Below, one piece after another: positions 1-8,586 of a stretch of 58,128 nt of DNA. Position 1 is the first letter of the stretch. Every line of letters begins with the position of its first letter. Source of the DNA: DATKKX01 sp035542775 (lineage in GTDB: Bacteria > Planctomycetota > Phycisphaerae > UBA1845 > UTPLA1); NCBI GenBank assembly GCA_035542775.1, contig DATKKX010000386.1:1-58128 (forward strand), in the 5' to 3' direction. A program made the position numbers and the translations under genes. The notes under the pieces were generated by a model. That model was given only the letters and a program-made list of their open reading frames with translations, ran no database searches and had not been told where the DNA came from.

Positions 1-3000
1 CCGGCCTGGGACAAGCTCCGCGACGACCCGCGTTTCGACGACCTGCTGCGGCGAATGGGGTTGAAAGGTGTTACTGCTGCGCTAGCAGTGCCGCCGTCCG
101 CCGCAACCCAACCCGGTGGCGCCGGCCCCCCGCGGCCCGCGTCCTCCAAGATTGCGTCGCTCGCCGTGCTCCCTCTGCGCAACATCTCCGGCGACCCGGC
201 GCAGGAGCCTTTTGCGGACGAGATGACCGAGGCCCTAAGCACCGCCCTGGGTCAGATCAGCGCGCTCGACGTTCGTTCGAGCCACTCGACGCTTCAGTTC
301 AAGGGCTCGTCCAAGCCCATCAGTGAGATTGCCGGGGCACTGAACGTCGACGGCTGCCTGGAGGGCTCGGTGCAGCGCTCGCCGGAGCGAGTTGTCGTGC
401 AGGTCCGGCTGATCCACGCCGCGACGGAGCGGCAGCTCTGGGCGAAGCGGTACGAACGGCCGTTGACGGACGTCCTGATCTTGGAAAGCGAGCTGGCCCG
501 CGCGGTTGCCGACGAAATCCAGGTCAAACTCACGCCGCAGGAGCAGCGGCAATTGACCAAGGCGCGGGCCGTCGATCCGGCGGCCCACGAAGCGTATGTA
601 CTAGGGCGACACTACTGGAATAAGCGGACAGAAGAGGGCTTGAGGAAGAGCATTGCCTACTTCGAGCAGGCTATCGAGCGGGACCCGAACTACGCCTTGG
701 CCTACGTCGGTCTGGCCGACACTTACTCGACCCTGCCGAGCTGGTCATACATGCCAAACCGCGAGGGCTATCCGAAGGCGAAAGAGTTTGCCCTGAAGGC
801 CCTGGCGATTGAGCCCAGCCTTGGAGAAGCTCACATCGCGCTGGCGTCCGTGCTACACGATTACGAGTGGGACTTCGCGAACGCGGAGAAGGAGTTTCGG
901 CGCGGACTGGAGCTTGCTCCGAATTACGCCACCGGCCGCCAGTGGTACGCCCAGCATCTGCACGCAATGGGCCGCCACCGCGAGGCGTTCGCCCAGATCG
1001 AGGAGGCGGTCCGGCTCGATCCCTGGTCCCCGATCATCACCGTAATCAGGGGGGACGGGTACTATTACCTGCGGCAATATGACCAGGCTATCCCGCACTA
1101 CCTCCACGCCCTTGAGCTCGACCCACACTTCCCGGTCTACATCTGCCTCGCGAGGACATACGGGTTGGCGGACCGAGCGCAGCTCGCGATTTCTGAGTAT
1201 GAAGCTGACCTCCGCGATCGGTACGGCGCGACCACGGAGCAGTTGACTACGTACCGGCGGGCTCACGCCTCCGGCGGATTGCCCGCCGCCCGCCGCTGGT
1301 ATGTGGCCTTCTTGGAGCAGCGCCGCCCGCGTGGGGGAGTTGATCCGACGGACATTGCCGCTGAATACGCCGCGCTCGGCGACGCCGATCGGGCCTTCCA
1401 GTGGCTCGACCGCGCCTACCAGCAGCGTTGCGGGGAGCTCCTCTTCGTGAGTGTCAACCCGATGTTCGACCCGCTGCGCTCCGACCCACGGTTTGACGAT
1501 CTGTTGCGGCGGATCGGGCTGCCGACAGGTAGGGCGGGTTTCACCCGCCGCGAGGGACCGGCGGGTAAAACCCGCCCTACGCCCAGGTCCCCCACGACCC
1601 AAGCACCGCTCAAGAGCAGTGCCGCACCGACGACGGCACCCACCAAGATCATGCTGGCAGTGCTGCCACTGGAGAACCTCAGCCGTGATCCGGAGCAGGA
1701 GTACTTCAGCGACGGGTTGACCGAGGAACTGATCGATCGCCTGGGCCAGATCGAGCCCGGGCACCTCAGCATCACTGGTCGTACATCGGCCATGTACTAC
1801 AAGGGCAAGAACGTCAAGATCGACCAGATCGGGCGCGAGCTGGGGGTGCAGTACGTGCTTGAGGGCACGGTCCGCACGGCCGGGCCGCCGGGGCAGGCGG
1901 GGACGCAATTGCATATCACCGCCCGGCTGGTGCAGGTAAGCGATCAGAGCCGGGTGTGGTCGCAGAGTTACGACCGTACGTTGGCCGACGTGTTCGCGGT
2001 GCAGGCGGAAGTCGGACAAAGCGTAGCACAAGCTCTCGCGCTCGAGCTTGTGCCGCAGCGCCGCGCCCAGCTTACCAAGGTGCCAACGACGAACTCCGCG
2101 GCATATGACCTTTACCTCAGGGGACGCAGCTTCTGGAACCGGCGGACCGAAGCGGATTTCTACAAGGCGATCGATTTCTTCCGTCAGGCGATCCAGCAGG
2201 ATTCGCGCTACGCTCCAGCGTACGTGGGCCTGGCGGACACATACGCGCTGCTGGCCGGGTTCACTTTGGTGTCGACAGATGAAGGCCTGTCCAACGCCAA
2301 GCCTGCTGCCGAGAAGGCCCTGGAACTGGACGACTCGCTGGCCGAGGCGCACGCCGCACTCGGACATATCCGGCACGACTTGGAGTGGGACTGGCAGGGC
2401 GCCGAGCGCGAGTACCGGCGCGCAATTCAGCTTGACCCTGGATATGCCACGGCGCATCACTGGTACGCCGGCCTTCTGGCGGATTTGGGGCGCGCCGACG
2501 AAGCGCTGGCTGAGCAGAAACGGGCTCGGGAGCTTGAACCGCTGTCGTTGATCATCCGGGCGTCCCTGGCCTACTACTCCACGCGCGACTACGATCGGCA
2601 GATCGAAGCCTGCCGCGATGTGTTGGCCATCGACCCGCGCTTCGAGGTTGCCCAGGGTCAGCTCGGCCTGGCGTATGCACAAAAGGGCGACTACGAACAA
2701 GCGCGCGCGGCGATGGAGCGCACAGTGAGTCTATCCGGTCGGGCTCCAGGTCACCTGGCCGATCTGGGGTACGTCTATGCCAAGGCCGGGATGCTCCCGG
2801 AAGCCCGCGCGATCCTTGATGAACTGAGGGCGTTGTCCGAGCGCAAGTATGTCGCGCCGTCCGACTTCGCACTGATCCATGCGGCGCTGGGTGAAAAGGA
2901 CGAAGCGTTTGCGTGGCTGGAGCAGACTTTCGCACAGCATGACTCCTATCTGACCGGCGTGAACGCCGATCCACGCTGGGACACGCTCCGTGACGACCCG

Positions 3001-4707
3001 CGTTTTGACGACCTGCTGCGACGGATGGGGTTGAAAGGTACCTCCACTGCCCCAGCAGTGCCGGTGACGCCCACCACTCAACCGCTGCTCAAGAGCAGTG
3101 GCACACAACCAAGTAGCGCCGGCCCCCTGCGGCCGGCGTCCTCCAAGATCGCATCGCTCGCCGTGCTGCCGTTGGAGAACCGCTCCGGCGATCCGGAACA
3201 GGAGTACTTCGCCGACGGGATGACCGAGGCACTCATCGGCGATCTCGGGCGGATCAGCGCGCTGGAACGCGTGATCTCGTTCCACTCGGCGGCACAATTC
3301 AAGGGCACACGCAAGCCTTTGCCGCAGATCGGCCGCGAGTTGAAAGTGGACGGGCTGCTGGAAGGCTCAGTACAACGCTCGCCCGAGCGAATCCTGATCC
3401 GCGTGCAGCTCATTCACGCCGCGAGCGACAAGGTGGTCTGGTCCAAGAGCTTCGATAAAGAGCCGCGCGACGTGCTGGCCTTTCAGGGCGAGATCGCCCG
3501 CGCGGTCGCACAGGAGATTCAGGCCAAGCTGACGCCACAGGAGCAGAAGCAGCTTGCCAAGGTCCGACCGGTAGATCCAGAGGCCCACGAGCTGTATCTG
3601 AAGGGCCGGTACTTCTGGAACAAGCGAACCGAAGAGGCGCTCAAGAAGAGCATCATGTACTTCCAACAGGCCATTGACAAAGACCCCGGTTACGCGCTGG
3701 CCTACAGTGGCCTGGGCGACGCCTACAGTGTTCTGGGCGGTTGGGAGTACGTGCCATCCAAAGAGGCGTACGAAAAGACCAAGGCGGCGGCGCTGAAAGC
3801 CCAGGAGTTGGACGACATGCTCGCGGAGGCCCATGCGACGGGGGCCGGGGATATTTACGGCTACGAATGGAATTGGGAAGGCGCGGAGCGGGAATTTAAA
3901 CGGGCGATCCAGCTCAACCCCGGATATGCCTCGGCGCATCAGTGGTACGGAATTGCCCTATCAATCATGGGACACCACGAGGAGGCCATCGCCGAACTCG
4001 AACGGGCCCGGGAGCTTGATCCTCTTTCTGCGATCATCGGCACCACCCTAGGCGAGGCGCTGATTTCCGCACGGCAGTACGATCGCGCCATCCAGGAGTT
4101 CCGCAAGGCCCTCGAGCTGGATGCGAGCTTGCCCTCGCGCGGCGCGCTGGGGAAGTGCTACGAGGCAACTGGTCGACCTGACGAGGCGATGCAGGAGTAT
4201 GCGGAGGGCTTTCGCACCCGCTTTGGCGCGACGCCCGAGCAGGTCACAGCGTACCGGCAGGCGTACTCTGCAGGAGGAATGGCGGGCGCCCGGCGGTGGT
4301 ACGTGGCGTTCCTCGAAACCGAAGCAGCACGCCGCAGAACGCTGACTTACGAAATCGCATCGCAATACGCATCGCTCGGCGAAGCAGACCGCGCGTTCGA
4401 GTGGCTGGAGCGGGCCTACGAAGGGCATGATCAGTGGTTGACGAGTCTCGTGATTGACGCTGAGTGGGACGGCCTGCGCGGCGAGCCGCGCTACGAACGC
4501 ATGTGGCGCAAGATCGGCCTGTGGAAGGAACATCCGCGGTTGCCCACCACCAAGCCGAGTGCCGCAGATGTGCCCGCAGACGGCGGGCGGGCTCTACCCT
4601 GCGACCAGTCCGAACCGCAAGCGAGGGCGTCCAAGCGTTGGCGGGTCAAGCCCGCCCGACCACGGCGCCTGGAGAGTGAGGGGCCTTCTCGTTCCGAGGC
4701 GGCCTGA
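1..4707 (+). CDS. TolB-like/TPR multi-module protein, 5' end outside window
   Basis: The reading frame is open from base 1, and the first codons read as the end of an earlier module, so the true start lies upstream. The visible part (1568 codons) holds three modules of about 500 residues. Each has a TolB/FlgO-like domain opening with LAVLPL..NxSGDPxQE, a linking region ending in LTPQEQ or similar, and a run of TPR helices rich in YALAY.GLADTYS-type motifs. Such domains occur in bacterial cyclase- and Ser/Thr-kinase-linked signalling proteins, so a kinase or DNA-binding domain may lie upstream; that is inference. Modules 1 and 3 resemble each other more than module 2. Linkers are Pro/Thr/Ser rich and partly encoded by palindromic repeats. 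The last 48 residues look like read-through of such a repeat. Domain call fairly sure, biological role unknown. Confidence 0.85.
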   Translation, partial: PAWDKLRDDPRFDDLLRRMGLKGVTAALAVPPSAATQPGGAGPPRPASSKIASLAVLPLRNISGDPAQEPFADEMTEALSTALGQISALDVRSSHSTLQFKGSSKPISEIAGALNVDGCLEGSVQRSPERVVVQVRLIHAATERQLWAKRYERPLTDVLILESELARAVADEIQVKLTPQEQRQLTKARAVDPAAHEAYVLGRHYWNKRTEEGLRKSIAYFEQAIERDPNYALAYVGLADTYSTLPSWSYMPNREGYPKAKEFALKALAIEPSLGEAHIALASVLHDYEWDFANAEKEFRRGLELAPNYATGRQWYAQHLHAMGRHREAFAQIEEAVRLDPWSPIITVIRGDGYYYLRQYDQAIPHYLHALELDPHFPVYICLARTYGLADRAQLAISEYEADLRDRYGATTEQLTTYRRAHASGGLPAARRWYVAFLEQRRPRGGVDPTDIAAEYAALGDADRAFQWLDRAYQQRCGELLFVSVNPMFDPLRSDPRFDDLLRRIGLPTGRAGFTRREGPAGKTRPTPRSPTTQAPLKSSAAPTTAPTKIMLAVLPLENLSRDPEQEYFSDGLTEELIDRLGQIEPGHLSITGRTSAMYYKGKNVKIDQIGRELGVQYVLEGTVRTAGPPGQAGTQLHITARLVQVSDQSRVWSQSYDRTLADVFAVQAEVGQSVAQALALELVPQRRAQLTKVPTTNSAAYDLYLRGRSFWNRRTEADFYKAIDFFRQAIQQDSRYAPAYVGLADTYALLAGFTLVSTDEGLSNAKPAAEKALELDDSLAEAHAALGHIRHDLEWDWQGAEREYRRAIQLDPGYATAHHWYAGLLADLGRADEALAEQKRARELEPLSLIIRASLAYYSTRDYDRQIEACRDVLAIDPRFEVAQGQLGLAYAQKGDYEQARAAMERTVSLSGRAPGHLADLGYVYAKAGMLPEARAILDELRALSERKYVAPSDFALIHAALGEKDEAFAWLEQTFAQHDSYLTGVNADPRWDTLRDDPRFDDLLRRMGLKGTSTAPAVPVTPTTQPLLKSSGTQPSSAGPLRPASSKIASLAVLPLENRSGDPEQEYFADGMTEALIGDLGRISALERVISFHSAAQFKGTRKPLPQIGRELKVDGLLEGSVQRSPERILIRVQLIHAASDKVVWSKSFDKEPRDVLAFQGEIARAVAQEIQAKLTPQEQKQLAKVRPVDPEAHELYLKGRYFWNKRTEEALKKSIMYFQQAIDKDPGYALAYSGLGDAYSVLGGWEYVPSKEAYEKTKAAALKAQELDDMLAEAHATGAGDIYGYEWNWEGAEREFKRAIQLNPGYASAHQWYGIALSIMGHHEEAIAELERARELDPLSAIIGTTLGEALISARQYDRAIQEFRKALELDASLPSRGALGKCYEATGRPDEAMQEYAEGFRTRFGATPEQVTAYRQAYSAGGMAGARRWYVAFLETEAARRRTLTYEIASQYASLGEADRAFEWLERAYEGHDQWLTSLVIDAEWDGLRGEPRYERMWRKIGLWKEHPRLPTTKPSAADVPADGGRALPCDQSEPQARASKRWRVKPARPRRLESEGPSRSEAA
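1529..1580. repeat. Palindromic repeat inside coding linker
   Basis: Two 21-base arms (1529-1549 and 1560-1580) are inverted copies with one mismatch around a 10-base spacer. Each arm is itself nearly palindromic, with a GGCGGGT-AAA-ACCCGCC core. It lies in frame within the linker between modules 1 and 2 of the TolB/TPR protein and encodes part of a Gly/Arg/Thr-rich spacer. It resembles REP-type intergenic palindromes, but this one is translated. Confidence 0.8.
4582..4660. repeat. Degenerate copy of the palindromic repeat at the 3' end of the TPR gene
   Basis: Arms 4582-4602 and 4640-4660 match as inverted copies at 16 of 21 positions. The right arm has the core GGCGGGT-CAA-GCCCGCC, close to the element at 1529-1580. 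It encodes most of the non-TPR C-terminal tail, suggesting the gene's end was extended or replaced when the repeat landed. Confidence 0.55.
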
Positions 4708-4967
4708 TTCATGGGTTGTCTCGGACAGCAGGAGGCAGGGCGATCGGGTGAACGGAGCGCCGGTCAGGCATTTCTTGCGCGCTCATGGGGTTCAATCTTG
4801 TCGCGTCAGATTCTCTTGCAGATACGCCGATAAACCGAACTGGAGCCGGCGTTGGCAGGTGTCGGATTGCCGGCGCTGGTGTCAGCAGTCTGTTTGCGGT
4901 TGGTTGGTACGCAGGCTGGTAGCCGCGGGCGTGGGCTGCACGGCGGGGACTCTTTTCGAGGGATGTT

Positions 4968-6812
4968 ATGAACGTCAGGCCGAACGTGGAGAGCTCATCG
5001 GAATTCCGCCGAGTCGATCGATGGAGCCTGGTGGGCCTATTGCTGATTACAGGTTTGGCGTTCCTGGTGCGCGTGCATACATTGGACGCCGAGAGCCTGT
5101 GGATGGACGAGCTCGCCCAGGTTTCGACCTATTCACTTCCGTTTCACCAAGTGGTCCGGGCCACAGCCGACCCGTTCGACTATGTGATCGGCGCGTGCCT
5201 CGATCGGCTGGGCCTGGCGGGCAGCGATTGGTGGGTTCGCTTCCCGGCAGCAGCATTCGGGACGGCCAGCGTTTTCCTGTTCGGCTGGATGATCGCGAGG
5301 ATCGCCGGCGGAGGGGCCGGGCTGGCGGCGGCCATGCTCCTGTCGGTGTGTCCGCTGCACGTGGCCATGTCGCAGGAAGTGAGGCCATACATCACCTATT
5401 TCTTTCTGGTCCTGTTCTGCCTGCCCGTGTTTTGTTGGGCCAGAAGCGATCCGGCCTTTCGGAGATGGCTCGTACTTGCGTTCGTTCTGCTGGCCATCCT
5501 CATGGCACGGTGGTTCGACGCAGAAGTGTTCACCCTGCTGGTGCTGGCTTATTCCTGCGCCGCCTACGTGGTGAACCGCCAGCACGACCCGGGCGCCGAA
5601 CCGCGCGAGAAACGAAAGCTGTTCGGCACGCTGGTGGCGCTGCTGGCGGCGTACGCCATGTACAATCCTCTTGCGGGCCTGATACTGGTCCGCACCTGGT
5701 CGTGGGCCCAAGGGGAGAGAGAAGCCTGGCTTCCTCGTTGGGGACACCTCCTGGTCCAAGGCTGGCAGGCCATTTTCCGTGGCGGCGCCGATGCATCGGC
5801 ACTCACCTCAGCCCTGCAGTTCTGGTTGTGCATTCTGCTGACAGGTGCCGCCCTTGTCGGCGTGGCGATTCTGTTCAGCCGGATCTGGCGGGAGCGGCGA
5901 GCGCTCTCGACATTATTCGCTGTCGTGGCAGTCGGCTATCCGCTGGCCTTCGCCGCAATCTATGGGCGGCTGGTGGCATGGCCGCTCAAGCCACAGTACC
6001 TCCTGCTGCTGAGCATGGCTTTGTTTGGCGGCCTGGCGGTCGCTGCAGACGGCCTTCGGCTGCGCCTCCTGCGGGCGCGGCCCGTCGCTGCCTGGCTGTC
6101 ATTCGGGGCGGTTCTCGCGCTGGCCGTGATTCCCATGGCACGGGTGTCGATCGAAGCTCTGTACCGCCAGGAGAAGGCGGACTGGCGCGGGGTGCTCAGC
6201 TATCTCCGCGAGCACTGTGCGGCGGGCGATGCTATTGCGTCGGTCCGCCCGCACTGGTCGCGAAACAGCATGGGCGCGTACGTGTCCGGAGCAGATCGTT
6301 ATTTTCCGGGGCACCCGCGGATTCTGCGCGTCGAGTTCGACACACCGTTGGAGCGTCTGGAGTCGCCGCCGTGGAGCAGGGCCGGCAACAAGGTATGGCT
6401 TATCTGCAACAAGGCCGCACAGGCTGAGGAGCTGCTGCCGACACCGCTGGCGCCGGTCCGGTCCATTCGGATCCACGATTTTCACATGCTGTTTCTGCTG
6501 GAGGTTGCCGGAGAGGGCTCGGGGGCGGAGCGTTTGATGCAGGGCCTGGCATTCCTGGATCAGGGTCTGCCTGACCGTCGTGGGTTGGTGGCCCCGAACC
6601 TGCTGCGATTGCGATACTATCTCGCCCTCGGCGACTACGACCGGGCCGAAGCAAGCATTGCTTCCGCTCGAAGGCATTGTCGCAATCAGGCCGACGCGTT
6701 CGAGCTCGACGTGGGGTACGCCGCGATGCGCGGCGACACCGCCTTGCCTCGCAAGGAAGGCGGCCGCGAACAGGCAGCCGCCATGTCCGCGATTGAGGGC
6801 CGCCCCTTCTAG
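4968..6812 (+). CDS. GT-C (family 39-like) membrane glycosyltransferase
   Basis: A 614-residue polytopic membrane protein. Residues about 18-40 form the first membrane span, followed by LDAESLWMDE, matching the acidic first-loop motif of GT39/ArnT-like enzymes that use polyprenyl-phosphate sugars. About ten further hydrophobic spans run to roughly residue 400, and a soluble C-terminal region follows, which ends in a short TPR-like helix pair. ATG at 4968 is preceded by GAGGGA with 4-base spacing. It probably transfers a sugar on the outer face of the cytoplasmic membrane; donor and acceptor are unknown. Its stop codon overlaps that of the convergent epimerase gene. Confidence 0.8.
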   Translation: MNVRPNVESSSEFRRVDRWSLVGLLLITGLAFLVRVHTLDAESLWMDELAQVSTYSLPFHQVVRATADPFDYVIGACLDRLGLAGSDWWVRFPAAAFGTASVFLFGWMIARIAGGGAGLAAAMLLSVCPLHVAMSQEVRPYITYFFLVLFCLPVFCWARSDPAFRRWLVLAFVLLAILMARWFDAEVFTLLVLAYSCAAYVVNRQHDPGAEPREKRKLFGTLVALLAAYAMYNPLAGLILVRTWSWAQGEREAWLPRWGHLLVQGWQAIFRGGADASALTSALQFWLCILLTGAALVGVAILFSRIWRERRALSTLFAVVAVGYPLAFAAIYGRLVAWPLKPQYLLLLSMALFGGLAVAADGLRLRLLRARPVAAWLSFGAVLALAVIPMARVSIEALYRQEKADWRGVLSYLREHCAAGDAIASVRPHWSRNSMGAYVSGADRYFPGHPRILRVEFDTPLERLESPPWSRAGNKVWLICNKAAQAEELLPTPLAPVRSIRIHDFHMLFLLEVAGEGSGAERLMQGLAFLDQGLPDRRGLVAPNLLRLRYYLALGDYDRAEASIASARRHCRNQADAFELDVGYAAMRGDTALPRKEGGREQAAAMSAIEGRPF

Positions 6813-7741
6813 GAACCCGTTGATTTGAAGGACTGGATCGTCCGGGCAAACCCGTCGCGCCAGGGCATCACCGGCGACCAGCCCAGCACGGATCGTGCCC
6901 GCGTCAGGTCCGGCCGGCGGCGTTCGGGGTCGTTTACCGGTCGGGCGACATACTCGATCTTGCTGCTGCTGCCGGTGAGCTCGATCACCGCCTCGGCGGC
7001 CTGTCGGATGGTGATCTCGGCATCGTTGCCGATATTGATGGGCTCTGAGAAATCGCTGTCGGCGACGCGGAGGATAGCCTCGACCAGATCGTCCACGTAG
7101 CAGAACGATCGCGTCTGCGAGCCGTCGCCATGGACGCTGAGGGGCCGACCCGCCAGCGCCTGCATGATGAATGTCGGCAGCATCCGGCCGTCGTCGGCGC
7201 GCATTCTCGGCCCGTAGGTGTTGAAGATGCGAACGATGCGAGTCGGCACGCCGTGCAGCCGGTGGTACGACATGGTCAGCGCCTCAGCGAAGCGCTTGCC
7301 CTCGTCGTAAGGGGCCCGCGGGCCGATCGGATTGACATTGCCGAAGTAGGTTTCGGGCTGCGGATGCTCCAGCGGATCGCCGTAACACTCGCTGGTGGAG
7401 GCCTGGAGAAACAGGGCGTTTTTCTGTCGGGCCAGTTCCAGCAGATTGCGGACGCCGGTGCTGCACGTCGCCATGATCTCCAGGGCCTTGTCGCGGAAAT
7501 CGACCGGGGAGGCCGGGCAGGCCATGTTGTAGATCCGGCTGACCTGGCCGTCGATCGCAGGCAGATTGACGATGTCCTGCTTGAGGAAGGAGAAGTTCGG
7601 CAGGCGCCGCAGGTCGGCGGCGTTGGCGGGACTGCCGGTGGTCATGCTGTCGATGCCGATGACCTCATGGCCGGCGCCGAGCAGACGCCGCGAAAGATGA
7701 AAGCCGATGAACCCGGCGGCGCCGGTGACGATGATACGCAT
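6809..7741 (-). CDS. UDP-glucuronate decarboxylase-type NAD-dependent epimerase
   Basis: An extended SDR of 310 residues. It has the Rossmann motif GAAGFIG (residues 7-13), the ACPASPVDF segment typical of UDP-xylose synthases, TSECYGD with Glu118 at the place of the catalytic glutamate, and NPIGPRAPYDEGK giving the Tyr145/Lys149 pair. The family oxidises and decarboxylates UDP-glucuronate to UDP-xylose. The usual YWGNVNPIG segment reads YFGNVNPIG and RSCYDEGKR reads RAPYDEGKR, so the substrate could differ slightly. An upstream ATG at 7789 would add 16 residues before the Rossmann strand; the start at 7741 fits the fold better. A UDP-sugar product would fit the neighbouring glycosyltransferase. 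Confidence 0.85.
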   Translation of the reverse strand: MRIIVTGAAGFIGFHLSRRLLGAGHEVIGIDSMTTGSPANAADLRRLPNFSFLKQDIVNLPAIDGQVSRIYNMACPASPVDFRDKALEIMATCSTGVRNLLELARQKNALFLQASTSECYGDPLEHPQPETYFGNVNPIGPRAPYDEGKRFAEALTMSYHRLHGVPTRIVRIFNTYGPRMRADDGRMLPTFIMQALAGRPLSVHGDGSQTRSFCYVDDLVEAILRVADSDFSEPINIGNDAEITIRQAAEAVIELTGSSSKIEYVARPVNDPERRRPDLTRARSVLGWSPVMPWRDGFARTIQSFKSTGS

Positions 7742-7912
7742 GATGATACCGTCCGCTTCTGTTGGCACTCCGTCATTCAACCGCATCATCCCGGCACGCG
7801 GGCCGGGGGTCTCGCCTCTGTTCGCCCCGCGGAAAGTGCGGTGTGGCGGAATGTCCCGGGCAGCCTGAACGAGCCGGGCATCCTGGACTCTATTGTATCG
7901 CGGGAGGGCCGG

Positions 7913-8362
7913 TCAAGAAGCCGTCAGCGAACTGAGTCGGCGCTTGATGTCGCCGATGTATGTCACGCGGAGGCCGAACCGCTCATTCACCTTGACGGCC
8001 ACGCCGTGCCCGATCTGATGGTTGTTGACCAGCAGGTCGAGCTCCTCGTCCACCGTTCGGGGGAACTCGAGAATCGTGCCGGGCATGAGCTTCATGATCT
8101 CGCTGAGCAGCATGGATCGTTCGGCGAGGCGGACCACGAGCGGAACCTTGAGCTTCAGGATCCTCCTGATGCGGTCCGGCGGGAGCCTGGCCGGTGCCGT
8201 CGGAGGCGGTGGGGATGGCGCGACGGCGACGCTGTCAGCAGCGGGGGTGTGCTCCTCGCTGTGATCGTCCGTGGCGACCAGGTCATTGACCTTGCTGGCC
8301 AGCTCGCTCACGGCGCTTTGGGCGTCGTTGAGAACAGCGTCGATTTCGTCCTGCGAGAACAT
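7913..8362 (-). CDS. fliN: Flagellar motor switch protein FliN-type (SpoA domain)
   Basis: 149 residues. The N-terminus reads MFSQDEIDAVL, matching the EIDALL-type peptide at the start of FliM/FliN proteins that binds CheY-P. A Pro/Ala-rich linker follows at about residues 40-65. The C-terminal SpoA domain starts near RIRRILKLKVPLVVRLAE, contains the PGTILEF strand and ends in GHGVAVKVNERFGLRVTYI. It belongs to the C-ring, which switches flagellar rotation and helps export. No other flagellar gene is in the window, so this copy is isolated. A TACAAT at 7892-7897 on this strand could start transcription of the next gene, but no well spaced -35 was found. Confidence 0.88.
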   Translation of the reverse strand: MFSQDEIDAVLNDAQSAVSELASKVNDLVATDDHSEEHTPAADSVAVAPSPPPPTAPARLPPDRIRRILKLKVPLVVRLAERSMLLSEIMKLMPGTILEFPRTVDEELDLLVNNHQIGHGVAVKVNERFGLRVTYIGDIKRRLSSLTAS

Positions 8363-8586
8363 CGTGTGGTCGTGCCCTCTGCCGCCTGGGAATCATCGCG
8401 CGCCCGCCGGACGTGCAATCCGGCGAGGCGCGGAGATTCCTCGTCCAATGTATCGACCCCACGATGAGTGAACTTGAAACTCGAGAAACGGACCCGGTGC
8501 AGCCACAGCCTCGAAAACGGCCCTGGAGAGCCCGAGGAGGCCCAACCGCCCATTGCCAGCTTTGCACCGGATTTATCCAGCAGCGT

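Noticed and set aside
853..2700. Long antisense ORF (615 codons) opposite the TolB/TPR gene
   Set aside because: It follows from the skewed third-position GC of the real gene; its amino-acid pattern has no domain and the sense strand has clear TPRs.
4454..6427. 657-codon ORF overlapping the GT39 gene on the same strand
   Set aside because: It is a +1 frame shadow rich in Arg, Gly and Pro; the hydrophobic spans and acidic motif are in the frame starting at 4968.
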